From contig DCFU01000012.1 of assembly GCA_002319795.1 (NCBI GenBank), forward strand, positions 1-64,000: a stretch of 64,000 bases of DNA. Reading direction: 5' to 3'. Both the position numbers and the translations under genes were made by a program. The notes beneath the pieces are model-generated. The model saw only the letters and a program-made list of their open reading frames with translations. It ran no database searches and was not told the DNA's origin. The stretch's first letter is position 1. Every line of letters starts with the position of its first letter. The DNA comes from Megamonas sp. UBA1796 (GTDB taxonomy: Bacteria; Bacillota; Negativicutes; Selenomonadales; Selenomonadaceae). Shown here piece after piece: positions 44,122 through 53,583 of this stretch.

Positions 44122-45939
44122 ATGCTACATCTATCAGACAAATCAATAAAATCTCAAATAAGATATTTGCTATTTCATGCTCTGATCCTCAATATGCTCT
44201 TGATCAGCGTTATTGTATTTTATTATTGGACCTCCTCCATTGATGAAACGCTTATCTATTCCCAGGATGCAACCACACAGACGGTATTGGAAAAAATAAA
44301 AAGTTTCATTAATATTCCTCTCCGTATAAATGAAACAAACCGGGATTTCCTCGAAAAGGGGCTGGTTGACATAAACGACCAGGCCGCCACCGTCAAATTC
44401 TTCAGCAGCGTTATGCATTCGGCGGATGATAACGTCTATAGTTTCAGCTACGGAACGATCGATGGCAACTATTTTGGCGTACGCCGCAACAGACAAAATG
44501 AACTGGAATTTATGATGAGCAGCCCGGAAACCAATCATCGTTCTACTTACTATGCGCTAAGCAATAACTTCACAAGGGTGGATGTTACACAGCGTTTAGA
44601 TTATTTCGACCCCCGCACACGTGATTGGTATATCTCAGCCGCACAAAACGAAAATTCAACATTTTCCGCTATTTATCAGCATTTTGTTATGAAGGACCTT
44701 GCCATTTCCGCCTCCTGCCCTATCTTTGATCAAAATGACCATCTCATCGGTGTGCTGGGCACACATATAACCTTAAGCAAGTTGAATGATGAATTGAAAA
44801 ATATTGTACAAAACAAAAAAGCCCAGGCCTACATCTTGGAAAAAAAGACTGGAAATATCATTGCCAACAGCGAGGATGAAGCAAACTTTACCACCGATGC
44901 AGAGGGAAAATTGCACCGCATAAACATTGAGGATATCCAAAATCCGCCTATAAAGAACGCCTATCATTCCTATATAGAAAATGATGAGGAAAATCCTCCT
45001 ACCCTTGCAGAAGCACAGGACTTTTATATAAAAGTTTCCGAATTCAATGGTCCCGGCATTGAATGGCTCATTATTACGGCGATTCCTGAAAACACTTATA
45101 CCATAGCCATCCAGACAAGCCTGCGCATCTCTATTATACTTTCTCTCATCATTCTGCTTCTTTCCGCCTATGTCTGCTCGAAAAAAATTGATAAATATTT
45201 GCTGCCTGTCTACGAGCTCATAAAAACAACCCAGAGCTTTGCCGAAGGTGATTTTTCCTCCCGGGCAAAAACTGCCGAAAATAACGAGATTGGCATACTC
45301 GGTTCTGCCTTCAATCATATGGCAGAGCATTTGTCGATGCTCATCAATAATCTGGAGCAAAAGGTCACCGAACGGACCGCCGAGCTAAAACAAAAGAATG
45401 AGACCCTTTTGGAAGCAACAGAAAAATTAGAACAATTTTTACAAATTGATTTCCTTACCGGGCTTTATAACCGGCGGTTTATAGTTATGCAATTAGAAAA
45501 TTCCATTACGAAGTTTGAAAAAACCAACGAATTATTTTCTATTCTTATGGTCGATATTGACTTTTTTAAAAAAATAAATGACCAGTTTGGTCATGACTGC
45601 GGAGACTTTGTTTTGCAGGAGATCTCCGGTGTTTTTAAAAAATTTGCTGAAAAAGATGCTTATATTTCACGCTGGGGAGGCGAAGAATTTTTGGTTCTGC
45701 TGCCAGATTGTGATGCAGCGGCAGCCTTTTCCTATGCGGAGAAAATAAGGACAACCATCGAGTCACATGCTTTTATCTGCGGAAAAAACATTATAAAAAT
45801 CACCCTGACACTTGGACTTTCTACATATACCTCACCAATATCCCTTGACCAGATCGTCAAGGAAGCCGATATTGCCGTCTATAACGGCAAAAAAAACGGA
45901 CGCAACCGCACAGAAGTCTTTGCTTCAGCAACGCCATAA
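44122..45939 (+). CDS. Membrane diguanylate cyclase with Cache sensor
   Basis: Makes cyclic di-GMP from GTP in response to an extracytoplasmic signal. 605 residues: transmembrane helix at about 13-35, Cache-type sensor (about 36-330, with RTRDWYISAAQNE and HLIGVLGTHITLSKLN), second transmembrane helix near 335-355, HAMP, a coiled coil, and a C-terminal GGDEF domain (about 440-600). The active site is SRWGGEEF, with metal-binding D in MVDIDFFKKIND. The RxxD inhibitory site expected just upstream of GGEEF is absent. AAGGAG precedes the ATG. Stands alone. Confidence 0.93.
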   Translation: MLHLSDKSIKSQIRYLLFHALILNMLLISVIVFYYWTSSIDETLIYSQDATTQTVLEKIKSFINIPLRINETNRDFLEKGLVDINDQAATVKFFSSVMHSADDNVYSFSYGTIDGNYFGVRRNRQNELEFMMSSPETNHRSTYYALSNNFTRVDVTQRLDYFDPRTRDWYISAAQNENSTFSAIYQHFVMKDLAISASCPIFDQNDHLIGVLGTHITLSKLNDELKNIVQNKKAQAYILEKKTGNIIANSEDEANFTTDAEGKLHRINIEDIQNPPIKNAYHSYIENDEENPPTLAEAQDFYIKVSEFNGPGIEWLIITAIPENTYTIAIQTSLRISIILSLIILLLSAYVCSKKIDKYLLPVYELIKTTQSFAEGDFSSRAKTAENNEIGILGSAFNHMAEHLSMLINNLEQKVTERTAELKQKNETLLEATEKLEQFLQIDFLTGLYNRRFIVMQLENSITKFEKTNELFSILMVDIDFFKKINDQFGHDCGDFVLQEISGVFKKFAEKDAYISRWGGEEFLVLLPDCDAAAAFSYAEKIRTTIESHAFICGKNIIKITLTLGLSTYTSPISLDQIVKEADIAVYNGKKNGRNRTEVFASATP

Positions 45940-46293
45940 GAAATGTAAGCTATGCTTTATTCATTTAAGATAATATTTTATAGGTTGCGGGAACGAAACC
46001 TTGAAAGAACAACCTGGCTGGAAAGCTGAAGCTTGACAATGTCCTGTCGGATACTGTTTTCTAATTTCTTCAAATAAAATCACCCTGTTTCCTGTCGTAA
46101 AAACTTTGTGAATTAAACCCCTGTCTTCATAGTTTAGCAACATCTCTTTTACACAGCAATATCAAATATGACAATAATAAGGGAAAAACGCTGCCGACAG
46201 TATGAAAATACTGTTTACGGCAACGCTCTTATCCTATAATCCTATAGTTATAGTTTTATTTGCAAGATAAATCCCCGACACTTGCAGCCGCCA
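45940..46293. other. Intergenic region between convergent genes
   Basis: 354 bp. A 60-codon frame on the minus strand (45961-46143, MLLNYEDRGLIHKVFTTGNR onwards) is protein-like but has no properly spaced ribosome site, so I do not call it. A terminator lies at 46188-46227. Confidence 0.4.
46188..46227 (-). terminator. Terminator of the second EamA gene
   Basis: ACAGTAT/ATACTGT inner stem with GCTGCCG / CGGCAACGC outer arms, GAAA loop. Minus-strand side runs into TTTTTCCC. About 65 bp past the stop codon at 46294. Confidence 0.75.
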
Positions 46294-47211
46294 TCAGTGG
46301 CATTCCCGTGCCGCATCCCGTACGGTATTTCGCTCATCTGTCCCACCGCACATGGCAAGCACTACGCCCACAGCCACAAGCGCTGAACCAAGCCAAAAGA
46401 AGGCCGTGACTGACTCACCCAGAAAGGCCCAGCCCAAAAAAGTACCTACGACCGGCTGAAAAAACAAAAACAAGCCTCCCACCGATGCATCCATGAGCAG
46501 CAACCCCTTATTCCACAGGCAAAACCCCACCGAGGTCGAAATCGCCCCTAGATAGAGCACGGAACTCCAGATACGCGGTGCATACATAGGCGTCCAATCC
46601 GTATGGAGCAGCCATCCTATGGAATAAGGTGCCAGCAACACCACGGCCACGGCTACACCGTAAAAGGTAAGTACAATCGGCGAATAATCCGGCAGCAGCT
46701 TGAGCAGCACTGACATGATAGCCCAGGTCAGTGCTGCCACCACAAGCGAAATCCCTCCCCAGAAGCCCGTAAGCCTGACATTATCAGGATCTATGACAAT
46801 AAAAAGCACCCCGATACTCGCCAGTATCACCGACAGAACACGCCCGGCGCTCAATCGTTCATGCAGTAATAATCGCGCAAAAATCACCATAAATGCAGGT
46901 GTCGACGCCGTAATCACAGAACCCGTCTGTGCTGAAGTGAGCATCGTTCCGGTTTCCTGCGTTACAATGGAAATCGTCTGTCCTACCAATCCAACAAGAA
47001 ACACTAATTTCCAGTCCCTGCGCCGGATACGCCAGGATACATGCATAACTCTGCCTAAAATATAAAGCGTAAAAAACGCCGTAACATAACGCAGCCAGAC
47101 AAGCTGCACAGGAGGAATCACCTCGACAGAAATACGTACAGCGACAAACATTCCTCCCCAGATGCTCGCAGCCAAAGATAGATAAAAAGCTCCCAAAAAC
47201 AAATTTTTCAC
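46294..47211 (-). CDS. EamA-family (DMT) transporter
   Basis: Drug/metabolite transporter superfamily protein, 305 residues, ten hydrophobic segments in two EamA repeats (IWGGMFVAVRISVEVIPPVQ at the start; FLFFQPVVGTFLGWAFLGE in the second repeat). The start is a GTG at 47211 with AGGAGG 10 bases upstream; an upstream TTG would overlap the ribosome site. Single gene, substrate unknown. Confidence 0.87.
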   Translation of the reverse strand: MKNLFLGAFYLSLAASIWGGMFVAVRISVEVIPPVQLVWLRYVTAFFTLYILGRVMHVSWRIRRRDWKLVFLVGLVGQTISIVTQETGTMLTSAQTGSVITASTPAFMVIFARLLLHERLSAGRVLSVILASIGVLFIVIDPDNVRLTGFWGGISLVVAALTWAIMSVLLKLLPDYSPIVLTFYGVAVAVVLLAPYSIGWLLHTDWTPMYAPRIWSSVLYLGAISTSVGFCLWNKGLLLMDASVGGLFLFFQPVVGTFLGWAFLGESVTAFFWLGSALVAVGVVLAMCGGTDERNTVRDAARECH

Positions 47212-47314
47212 GAAAAACAAACCTCCTGTATTTTATTCTCAACGAACAAAATACATCGGTACATCATTTTCTATACGCATTCTTTCAATCTCCTTCATCT
47301 TTTTTTCTGCGTTC

Positions 47315-48280
47315 TCATACCATAGTCAGGAGAAAACTGCCCTCGCCCCGCAGGCGATATTCGCCAAAATCCGCGGGAACGAAAATGGATTCGCCTTTCT
47401 CAATCGTATCGAGTCCACTCGCATATTCCATCTCCATGACCCCATCCAATACAACAATAGAATGAAAGCTGTACTTCGTGGCCTGCAGATGGCAGCGACC
47501 ATGCAGACTAAAATGGTACACGGTGAAAAGGTCACACTGCGCTAAAAGCTGCATATCATATTCCGCAAAAAAGTCCATGGTGGCCACAGGTTTAGTCCCG
47601 CGTACAGGCGGCTCCAGCTTCGTTACCTCAAGCGCCTTATCGACATGGAGTTCCCGGGGCTTGCCATCCTTGCCCAGACGTCCATAATCGTAAATCCGAT
47701 AAGTCGTATTCGAATTTTGCTGAATCTCAGCAATCAGTATACCAGCACCAATCGCATGCAGAGTTCCCGCCTCGATAAAGAAGACCTCTCCCTTATGCAC
47801 CGGTACACGATTGCACACCTCAAGCAGCGTGTTGTCCGTAATACGCCGCTGAAATTCTTCTTTGCTGATTTTCGTCTTAAAGCCATAGAGCAGACTCGCC
47901 CCTGGCTCGCATTCAACAATATACCACATCTCAGTCTTGCCGTATTCGCCCTCGACACGCAGTGCATAGTCATTGTCGGGATGCACCTGCACAGAAAGAT
48001 TTTCCTTGGCATCGATAAGTTTTATAAGCAATGGAAAATAAGAGAACCGCGTGCCATGCGTACCGAGTATATGCTTCCCCTTTTGTGCAACATAATCGCT
48101 GAGCTTCATGCCTTGCGATGCTCCATTCAAAATGATGCTCTCTCCGGCACTGTGACAGGAAAGCTCCCAGCTTTCCGCGACCCGGTCAAGCTCCGTCACT
48201 TTATTATATTCATCTTTCAGCTTGGTCCCGCCCCAGATATAATCCTTCAATGGTGCCTGTAGTTTCAATGGATACAACAT
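47315..48280 (-). CDS. manA: Mannose-6-phosphate isomerase, class I
   Basis: Interconverts mannose-6-phosphate and fructose-6-phosphate; zinc enzyme of the cupin fold, 321 residues. Metal-binding region: LSVQVHPDNDYA (QVH) and KTEMWYIVE (glutamate), with a third ligand histidine in AGTLHAIGAGILIAEIQQ. YRIYDYGR, with the active-site arginine, follows. AGGGGAA precedes the ATG. Links mannose use to glycolysis or supplies mannose for glycans. Confidence 0.95.
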   Translation of the reverse strand: MLYPLKLQAPLKDYIWGGTKLKDEYNKVTELDRVAESWELSCHSAGESIILNGASQGMKLSDYVAQKGKHILGTHGTRFSYFPLLIKLIDAKENLSVQVHPDNDYALRVEGEYGKTEMWYIVECEPGASLLYGFKTKISKEEFQRRITDNTLLEVCNRVPVHKGEVFFIEAGTLHAIGAGILIAEIQQNSNTTYRIYDYGRLGKDGKPRELHVDKALEVTKLEPPVRGTKPVATMDFFAEYDMQLLAQCDLFTVYHFSLHGRCHLQATKYSFHSIVVLDGVMEMEYASGLDTIEKGESIFVPADFGEYRLRGEGSFLLTMV

Positions 48281-48457
48281 ATAGAATCATTCCCCTCTAC
48301 AACAGTACTATTTCACCATTGTAGCACATTTCCCATCCTGTATGCATATTCTGACAAATTTTACTTATACAACTTCTGTAATCCTATTGTTTTTCCTTTT
48401 TTCGCGTGATACGATTTATTGTATAGAACTAATACTTTTTGGATATGGAGGCCTATT

Positions 48458-49426
48458 ATGAATGACACGTCTCTTCGCATTTTTTATGTATTCACGGATC
48501 TTGTCCTGCCGATGGTCCTAGGCTATTATCTGCACCAGAAGCATCTCATTCCCGACAGTTTCTGCAACCATCTCATACGTTTCAATATCATCTTCATTTA
48601 TACAGCGCTTTCCATCCTGAGCTTCTGGGTATTGCCACTTTCTGCTGAGCTGCTCTGGCTGCCGGCACTCGGCGTTCTCCTCATCGTAATTCCGGGACTT
48701 ATCAGCTACTTTACCTTTGCACGCAAATACACAAACCTGCTGGACCGCGGAGCCTACATGATGAGTTCGCTGCTTGCCAATCTCGGTACACTTGGCGGGC
48801 TTTGCGCTTTCATCCTTTACGGTGAAATTGGTTTTGCCTACACGCAGCTCATCTCAGCCGCGCAAAACTTCATCCTCCTGCTCGCCTGCTTTCCTCTTGC
48901 GCAATATTACTATACGAAACAGACAGCCGCCGCACGCAAAACACGCCTGCGCTTCGATTTCCGCCAGATATTCCTCTCCTGGAACCAACTGAGTCTGCTC
49001 GGCATGATTCTCGGCATGCTACTCAATGCTTACGCCGTACCGCGCCCGCAAATTCTCGGCACCTTTTTCAACAGCCTCGTACATATAGGCGCCTGGGCCG
49101 GGCTGCTGCCAGTAGGCTATCTGGTGGATCTTCGCCGTGCACGCCTCTACTTTATAAAGGTGCTCGATCTCCTGCCGCTGCGCTGTATCATTCTGCCAGC
49201 TATTATCTATGTTATAATCAAGCTGCTTTTCGATGATCAGATACTCTTGGGCACAATGCTCATTCTCGCATTATCGCCGACAGCCATAAATGCCGTCATC
49301 ACCGCACGGCTGTTCAAGCTCAATGTTGACCTCACAATTGCGGCGTTCCTGCTTACCACTGTGGTCTTTCTCCTGTTTGTCTTTCCTCTCTTATTTTTCT
49401 ACGTGCAGACCGGCGGCCAATTCTAA
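48458..49426 (+). CDS. AEC-family carrier
   Basis: Auxin efflux carrier family membrane protein, 322 residues, about ten hydrophobic segments. Bacterial members move carboxylates such as malate or other small metabolites. GGAGG lies 7 bases before the ATG at 48458; an upstream in-frame ATG lacks a site. It is 61 bp ahead of the LytS-type kinase and on the same strand, so it may belong with that two-component pair. Confidence 0.85.
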   Translation: MNDTSLRIFYVFTDLVLPMVLGYYLHQKHLIPDSFCNHLIRFNIIFIYTALSILSFWVLPLSAELLWLPALGVLLIVIPGLISYFTFARKYTNLLDRGAYMMSSLLANLGTLGGLCAFILYGEIGFAYTQLISAAQNFILLLACFPLAQYYYTKQTAAARKTRLRFDFRQIFLSWNQLSLLGMILGMLLNAYAVPRPQILGTFFNSLVHIGAWAGLLPVGYLVDLRRARLYFIKVLDLLPLRCIILPAIIYVIIKLLFDDQILLGTMLILALSPTAINAVITARLFKLNVDLTIAAFLLTTVVFLLFVFPLLFFYVQTGGQF

Positions 49427-49487
49427 AAAAAGATTGGTGTTTCCTTAAACATCCCGCCTGAATCTACTTGGAAAGTCGGTGTTTTTC

Positions 49488-51161
49488 ATGTTCCTGCTCT
49501 TTGCGCTTTTAGGAGACATGTGCTTTTCCGCGGTCATCGCCTATCTCTTAGGCCGAAACCGGCGTATTGTCTCTATGGCGATGCATCCGGATTCTGTATC
49601 CGCCGGAGTCACCTTTACGATTATTTTTTCACTGCTTTCCATTATATCCTCCTATTATGGCACAAATATCGGTGGAGCACTTGCCAGCACACGCATTGTC
49701 GGTACTCTCATGGGCGGCATCATTGGCGGTCCCTATGTCGGCTTGAGCGTAGGCATTGTGAGTGCTCTGCACCGTTACAGCCTCGGTGGCTTTACCGCTT
49801 CTTCCTGTGCAGCAGCCACGTTGCTCGCCGGTATCCTTGCCGGACAAGTCCGGCATCATATTGGTTTCCATCGCCTGAATTGGAAAATTGCTGCACTCAC
49901 CGCTCTGTCCGCTGAATTAATCCAAAAAGGCTTCACTTTAGCCTTTTCTCAACCCTTCGAAGCCGCACTGGCCTTTGAAAAGATTGCTGCCTTACCAACT
50001 ATTTTCGTATCCGTTGCGGGTACCAGCCTTTTCGTGCTCATCCTCAAAGACATGCAGCTACAGGCAGAACTTACCGGTGCACGCTCAGCGCAGCTTTCTC
50101 TTTCCATTGCCGACCAGACCCTGACCTGGCTCAGAAACGGGCTGGATTCCGCCAGTGCCCAAAAAGCTGCCGAAATTGTCTACCAGCTTACACAGGCCGA
50201 CGCTGTAGCCATCACGGACCGTCAGAACATCCTGGCCTTCGTAGGACTCGGCAGTGACCATCACCGTACAGGCAGCGCAATTCTTTCCGACATTACCCAG
50301 CAGGCCCTGAAAACCAAAAAGCCTGTTATTTTTCGCGATGGCCCATACTGTTCGCAGGTGCGATGTCCCCTGGCCTGCGGTGTCGTAGCCCCGCTCATAA
50401 TCAAGCAGGAGGCGGTCGGTACACTTAAACTCTATAAAACGCGGAACAACGGCCTCAGTGTCATGGAATCACAAATGGTCGAAGGGCTGGCCCGCCTGCT
50501 AGCCAGTCAGCTGGCACTCGCTGAGCTTGAGCGCCAGCAGGTGCTGCGCGAGCAGGCTGACCTCAAGGCCCTGCAGGCGCAGATCAACCCTCACTTTCTC
50601 TTCAACACGCTTTCCATCATCATGTCGTTTTGCCGTACATCTCCGGAGACGGCCCGTGAACTGCTCGTAAACCTCTCCGACATGCTGCATTTCAGTTTTG
50701 CCAAACACGAGGCAAAGATTACCGTGGCTGAAGAATTGGCGAGCGTCAGGGCCTACTTGGAAATTGCCAAAGCCCGATTTGGTGCTCGTCTGCAGGTGTA
50801 TACAACACTCGACCCGAAAGCCCTATCCTGCCTTATTCCGGCGTTTTCTATCCAACCACTGGTTGAAAACGCCCTGTCACATGGCCTTTTTCCCAAGCCG
50901 GCGGACTGCCGCCTGGAGGTCAGCGTCCAGGCGGCAGAAAATCAGCTTATGATATGCATCCGGGATAACGGTATAGGCATGTGTGAGGAAAAATGCCGTG
51001 CGCTCTTAAACGGCGAGTCAAACGGCATCGGCGTAGCCAACGTTTATCAACGGCTTGCAGTCCTCTATCCTAGACGCAGTGAATTCCTTCTGGAATCAAA
51101 AGAACATACTGGCACATCCATTACAATAAAAATACCTTGGGAAAGGAGGATGTCTCCATGA
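49488..51161 (+). CDS. LytS-family sensor histidine kinase
   Basis: Membrane sensor kinase, 557 residues. N-terminal 5TM-5TMR_LYT multi-helix sensor (about 1-190, with GGIIGGPYVGLSVGIVSALHRY), a GAF domain (about 215-345), then a His_kinase domain with QINPHFLFNTLSIIMSF (phosphorylatable histidine) and an HATPase with LVENALSHG and RDNGIGM. The gene overlaps the response regulator by four bases. I use ATG 49488; a GTG nine bases earlier is too close to GGAAAG. Related kinases (LytS, BtsS, YpdA) sense cell-surface stress or pyruvate. Confidence 0.93.
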   Translation: MFLLFALLGDMCFSAVIAYLLGRNRRIVSMAMHPDSVSAGVTFTIIFSLLSIISSYYGTNIGGALASTRIVGTLMGGIIGGPYVGLSVGIVSALHRYSLGGFTASSCAAATLLAGILAGQVRHHIGFHRLNWKIAALTALSAELIQKGFTLAFSQPFEAALAFEKIAALPTIFVSVAGTSLFVLILKDMQLQAELTGARSAQLSLSIADQTLTWLRNGLDSASAQKAAEIVYQLTQADAVAITDRQNILAFVGLGSDHHRTGSAILSDITQQALKTKKPVIFRDGPYCSQVRCPLACGVVAPLIIKQEAVGTLKLYKTRNNGLSVMESQMVEGLARLLASQLALAELERQQVLREQADLKALQAQINPHFLFNTLSIIMSFCRTSPETARELLVNLSDMLHFSFAKHEAKITVAEELASVRAYLEIAKARFGARLQVYTTLDPKALSCLIPAFSIQPLVENALSHGLFPKPADCRLEVSVQAAENQLMICIRDNGIGMCEEKCRALLNGESNGIGVANVYQRLAVLYPRRSEFLLESKEHTGTSITIKIPWERRMSP

Positions 51162-51925
51162 GCATCCGCGCCGTCATCGTTGACGATGAGCTTCCGATCT
51201 GCAGCGAAATCGAATATTTGCTGCAGGCACATCCTGATATTCTGGTTGCCGCAAAATTTGACCAAAGCCAGCAGGCCCTTGCCTATATCCAGGAAAATCC
51301 CTGTGAGCTGATCTTTTTGGACATTCACATGCCCGGCATGGGTGGTCTGGAATTCGCCAACTGCCTGCGTACGCTAGGCCTGCGAACACTGGTCGTATTC
51401 GTAACGGCATATGAGGAATATGCCCTGCCTGCTTTTGCCACACCTGCCGTAGGTTATATAACCAAACCCATCACACAGGCCCATCTCACACAAGCACTGA
51501 TGAAGGTACGCTCCCTGCTCCAGGTCTCTGCCTCCATATCCTCACCGGCGGCTGTCCCTCCCACTGCCAGCAAAGGAACTATACTGCGCCCCGAACGCAT
51601 CAGCGTCCGCCAAGGCAATGTACTCATCCCCTTGTGTCAACCGGATATACTTCTCGCCTACGTAAAGGACAAAGATGTTTTCCTGCACACAAAGGCTGAT
51701 GATTTTCTGCTTTCCATGACACTGTCTGAGCTGATAGAACTGCTCGACGCTGCAAACTTCCTGCGTGTACATCGGCAATATATCGTAAATCTCAATGCCA
51801 TAGAAAAAATCATTCCCTGGTTTCATGGCACCTACATGCTGCGCCTGAAGGACGCCTCCGGCACCGAAATCCCCGTAAGTCGGACACATATACAAGAACT
51901 TCGCCGCGCGCTGGGCATCCGATAA
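51158..51925 (+). CDS. LytR/AlgR-type response regulator
   Basis: Response regulator, 255 residues. Receiver domain (about 1-120) with acidic pocket VDDE and phospho-acceptor aspartate in LIFLDIHMPGM, then a LytTR DNA-binding domain (about 150-255) with the FLRVHRQYIVNLNAIEKI motif (in parts). AAGGAGG precedes the ATG, which overlaps the kinase stop (ATGA), so the two are translationally coupled. Likely controls the AEC carrier or itself. Confidence 0.94.
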   Translation: MSIRAVIVDDELPICSEIEYLLQAHPDILVAAKFDQSQQALAYIQENPCELIFLDIHMPGMGGLEFANCLRTLGLRTLVVFVTAYEEYALPAFATPAVGYITKPITQAHLTQALMKVRSLLQVSASISSPAAVPPTASKGTILRPERISVRQGNVLIPLCQPDILLAYVKDKDVFLHTKADDFLLSMTLSELIELLDAANFLRVHRQYIVNLNAIEKIIPWFHGTYMLRLKDASGTEIPVSRTHIQELRRALGIR

Positions 51926-51993
51926 CAAAAAATCCAGGCAAGTTTATTTTACTCCCTGCCCGGGTCTCCCTTATCTCGCATGCTTTATAAAGA

Positions 51994-52752
51994 CTAATAT
52001 ACGACTGTTACATTAAATTTTCCCAGTAGCTTCATCCATTCCTCCGGCGGCATCCTGTCGGTAACCAAATAATCGATATGTTCAAAATCAGCAAGCTTCA
52101 AAAAAGCTGAGCGATCGAATTTTGTATGATCCAAGAGCATAATAACCTTCTCTGCATGCTTAAGCATGGACAGCTTTATTCCCGCCTCTGCTTCATTTGA
52201 ATCCAGCGCGCCACGTTCCTTGTCTAGTCCCTTACAGCTTACCAGAACAACGTCAAACGCATAATTTTTAACCGTTTGATTTGTTATCGCTCCCTGGAGC
52301 GACATTGTACTCGTGTTCAATATGCCCCCCGTCGAAATAATCGTCATTTGCGATTGGAATAGCTCGTGCAACGCCTCCACGGAATTCGTCAGCACCGTGA
52401 TATCCGTCCTGTTTTTCAGCAGCTTAAGTGCCTCAAGAACGGTTGTACTGGAATCAGCTGCTATAGTATGCTTGTTCTCCAGCATAGGTAGTACTTTAAG
52501 GGCAATCGCTTTTTTTTCTTCACTATGGATTGCCATCCTCTTATAAAAATGAACACCTTCACTATTGGCTTCGGCATTCAGGACAGCACCTCCGTATGTT
52601 CTGGTAACTAAGCCCTCGTCTGCAAGCTTCCCCAGATCACGTCGTATGGTTTCTTCCGTAACATTGAATTGCCCACTCAAGTTCGTAACATTTACATTCT
52701 TCTCATTGATTATGATCTGTTTTATCAGGTCTAATCTCTCTTTACCTGCCAC
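51994..52752 (-). CDS. ydjF: DeoR-family repressor of the ydj-like cluster
   Basis: DeoR-type sugar-phosphate-responsive repressor, 252 residues, exactly the length of E. coli YdjF. N-terminal HTH with VTNLSGQFNVTEETIRRDL and LVTRTYGGAV, then the ISOCOT-type effector domain with TIAADSSTTVLEAL and SNEAEAGIKLSML. The start is a GTG at 52752 preceded by AGGAGGGGG. Same strand and directly downstream of the catabolic genes. It is the natural ligand-controlled repressor for the tandem palindromes at 59990-60029 (inference). Confidence 0.92.
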   Translation of the reverse strand: MAGKERLDLIKQIIINEKNVNVTNLSGQFNVTEETIRRDLGKLADEGLVTRTYGGAVLNAEANSEGVHFYKRMAIHSEEKKAIALKVLPMLENKHTIAADSSTTVLEALKLLKNRTDITVLTNSVEALHELFQSQMTIISTGGILNTSTMSLQGAITNQTVKNYAFDVVLVSCKGLDKERGALDSNEAEAGIKLSMLKHAEKVIMLLDHTKFDRSAFLKLADFEHIDYLVTDRMPPEEWMKLLGKFNVTVVY

Positions 52753-52793
52753 AGAACCCCCTCCTACAAAATCAGTCCATCTATAATAGTATC

Positions 52794-52842
52794 AAAAAAA
52801 AATCCGTTGTTCAAATATATTTTTTGAACAACAGATTTTTTT
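52794..52842. terminator. Bidirectional terminator
   Basis: GTTGTTCAAA / TTTGAACAAC (52806-52815 and 52823-52832) extended by AAATC / GATTT, with an A-run on the left and T-run on the right. Between the epimerase and DeoR genes. Its core resembles a DeoR operator (TGTT...AACA), so it could have both roles. Confidence 0.82.
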
Positions 52843-52896
52843 ATTCAGTCATATCGCCAAGTTTACGAAAAAGCTATCCTTTACGATTGCCAATAA

Positions 52897-53583
52897 TCAA
52901 ATATTGTTTATACTTTGCCCGACTTCCTCCAGCATGATATCCCATGCTGTCCTGATATCCTTGTTCTTATTCCAAAGTGCTGGCGGTCCCAATACTACCA
53001 TATCCGTTCCGGCTTCATATAATGGCTTGTAAACATCTTTATTCATCGAGCCATCCGCTTCGATCAGAAACTGCAGCCCCATATCTTCCCGCCATTGTAC
53101 CAAGGTCCTGATTTTATCATACATATATGGAATAACCTTTTGGCCTGCATAGCCAGCATCCACAATCATAATAGTAACCTTGTCGAGCATTGGCAGATAA
53201 TATCTTATTGCTTCCAGCGATGATGCGGGGTTTAAAGCTATACCAGCTTTACATCCTAATGATTTTATTTTATGGATGGTGACAAACGCATCACTTTCAA
53301 TACAGTCCGTATGCGGCGTGATATAGGAGGCCCCCGCCTGTGCACAGGATTCAAGAAAGTCCTGCGGCTTCTTCACCATCAAATGAGCATCCATCGGTTT
53401 CTTTACGACAGTCTTAATATAAGCCAAAAAATCAGGCCCTATCCCAAAAGTCTTTACATAGTTTCCATCCTTGATATCCATATGCAAAAAATCAGCATGT
53501 TCATCAAGGAAACGAACCTGTTCTTCGATTTTAAATAAATCACAGCACCCCAGAGAAGGAGCAAGCAGCAATCTTTTTTTCAT
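52897..53583 (-). CDS. Allulose-6-phosphate / ribulose-phosphate 3-epimerase-like protein
   Basis: Ribulose-phosphate 3-epimerase fold (TIM barrel), 228 residues, closest in pattern to D-allulose-6-phosphate 3-epimerase (AlsE). Landmarks: LLLAPSLGCCDL at the start, LHMDIKDGNYV (metal-binding His/Asp), MDAHLMVKKPQDFL, IMIVDAGYAGQKVIPYM with the second catalytic aspartate, and EADGSMNKD. The ATG at 53583 overlaps the reductase stop (ATGA) and has GAGGA 6 bases upstream. Occupies a position not found in the E. coli ydj order and should add a C3 epimerisation of a phosphorylated sugar. Confidence 0.87.
   Translation of the reverse strand: MKKRLLLAPSLGCCDLFKIEEQVRFLDEHADFLHMDIKDGNYVKTFGIGPDFLAYIKTVVKKPMDAHLMVKKPQDFLESCAQAGASYITPHTDCIESDAFVTIHKIKSLGCKAGIALNPASSLEAIRYYLPMLDKVTIMIVDAGYAGQKVIPYMYDKIRTLVQWREDMGLQFLIEADGSMNKDVYKPLYEAGTDMVVLGPPALWNKNKDIRTAWDIMLEEVGQSINNI

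Noticed and set aside
45961..46143. 60-codon minus-strand frame beyond the GGDEF gene
   Set aside because: Protein-like but the only purine-rich stretch abuts the ATG; no homology recognised. Left as a note in the gap entry.
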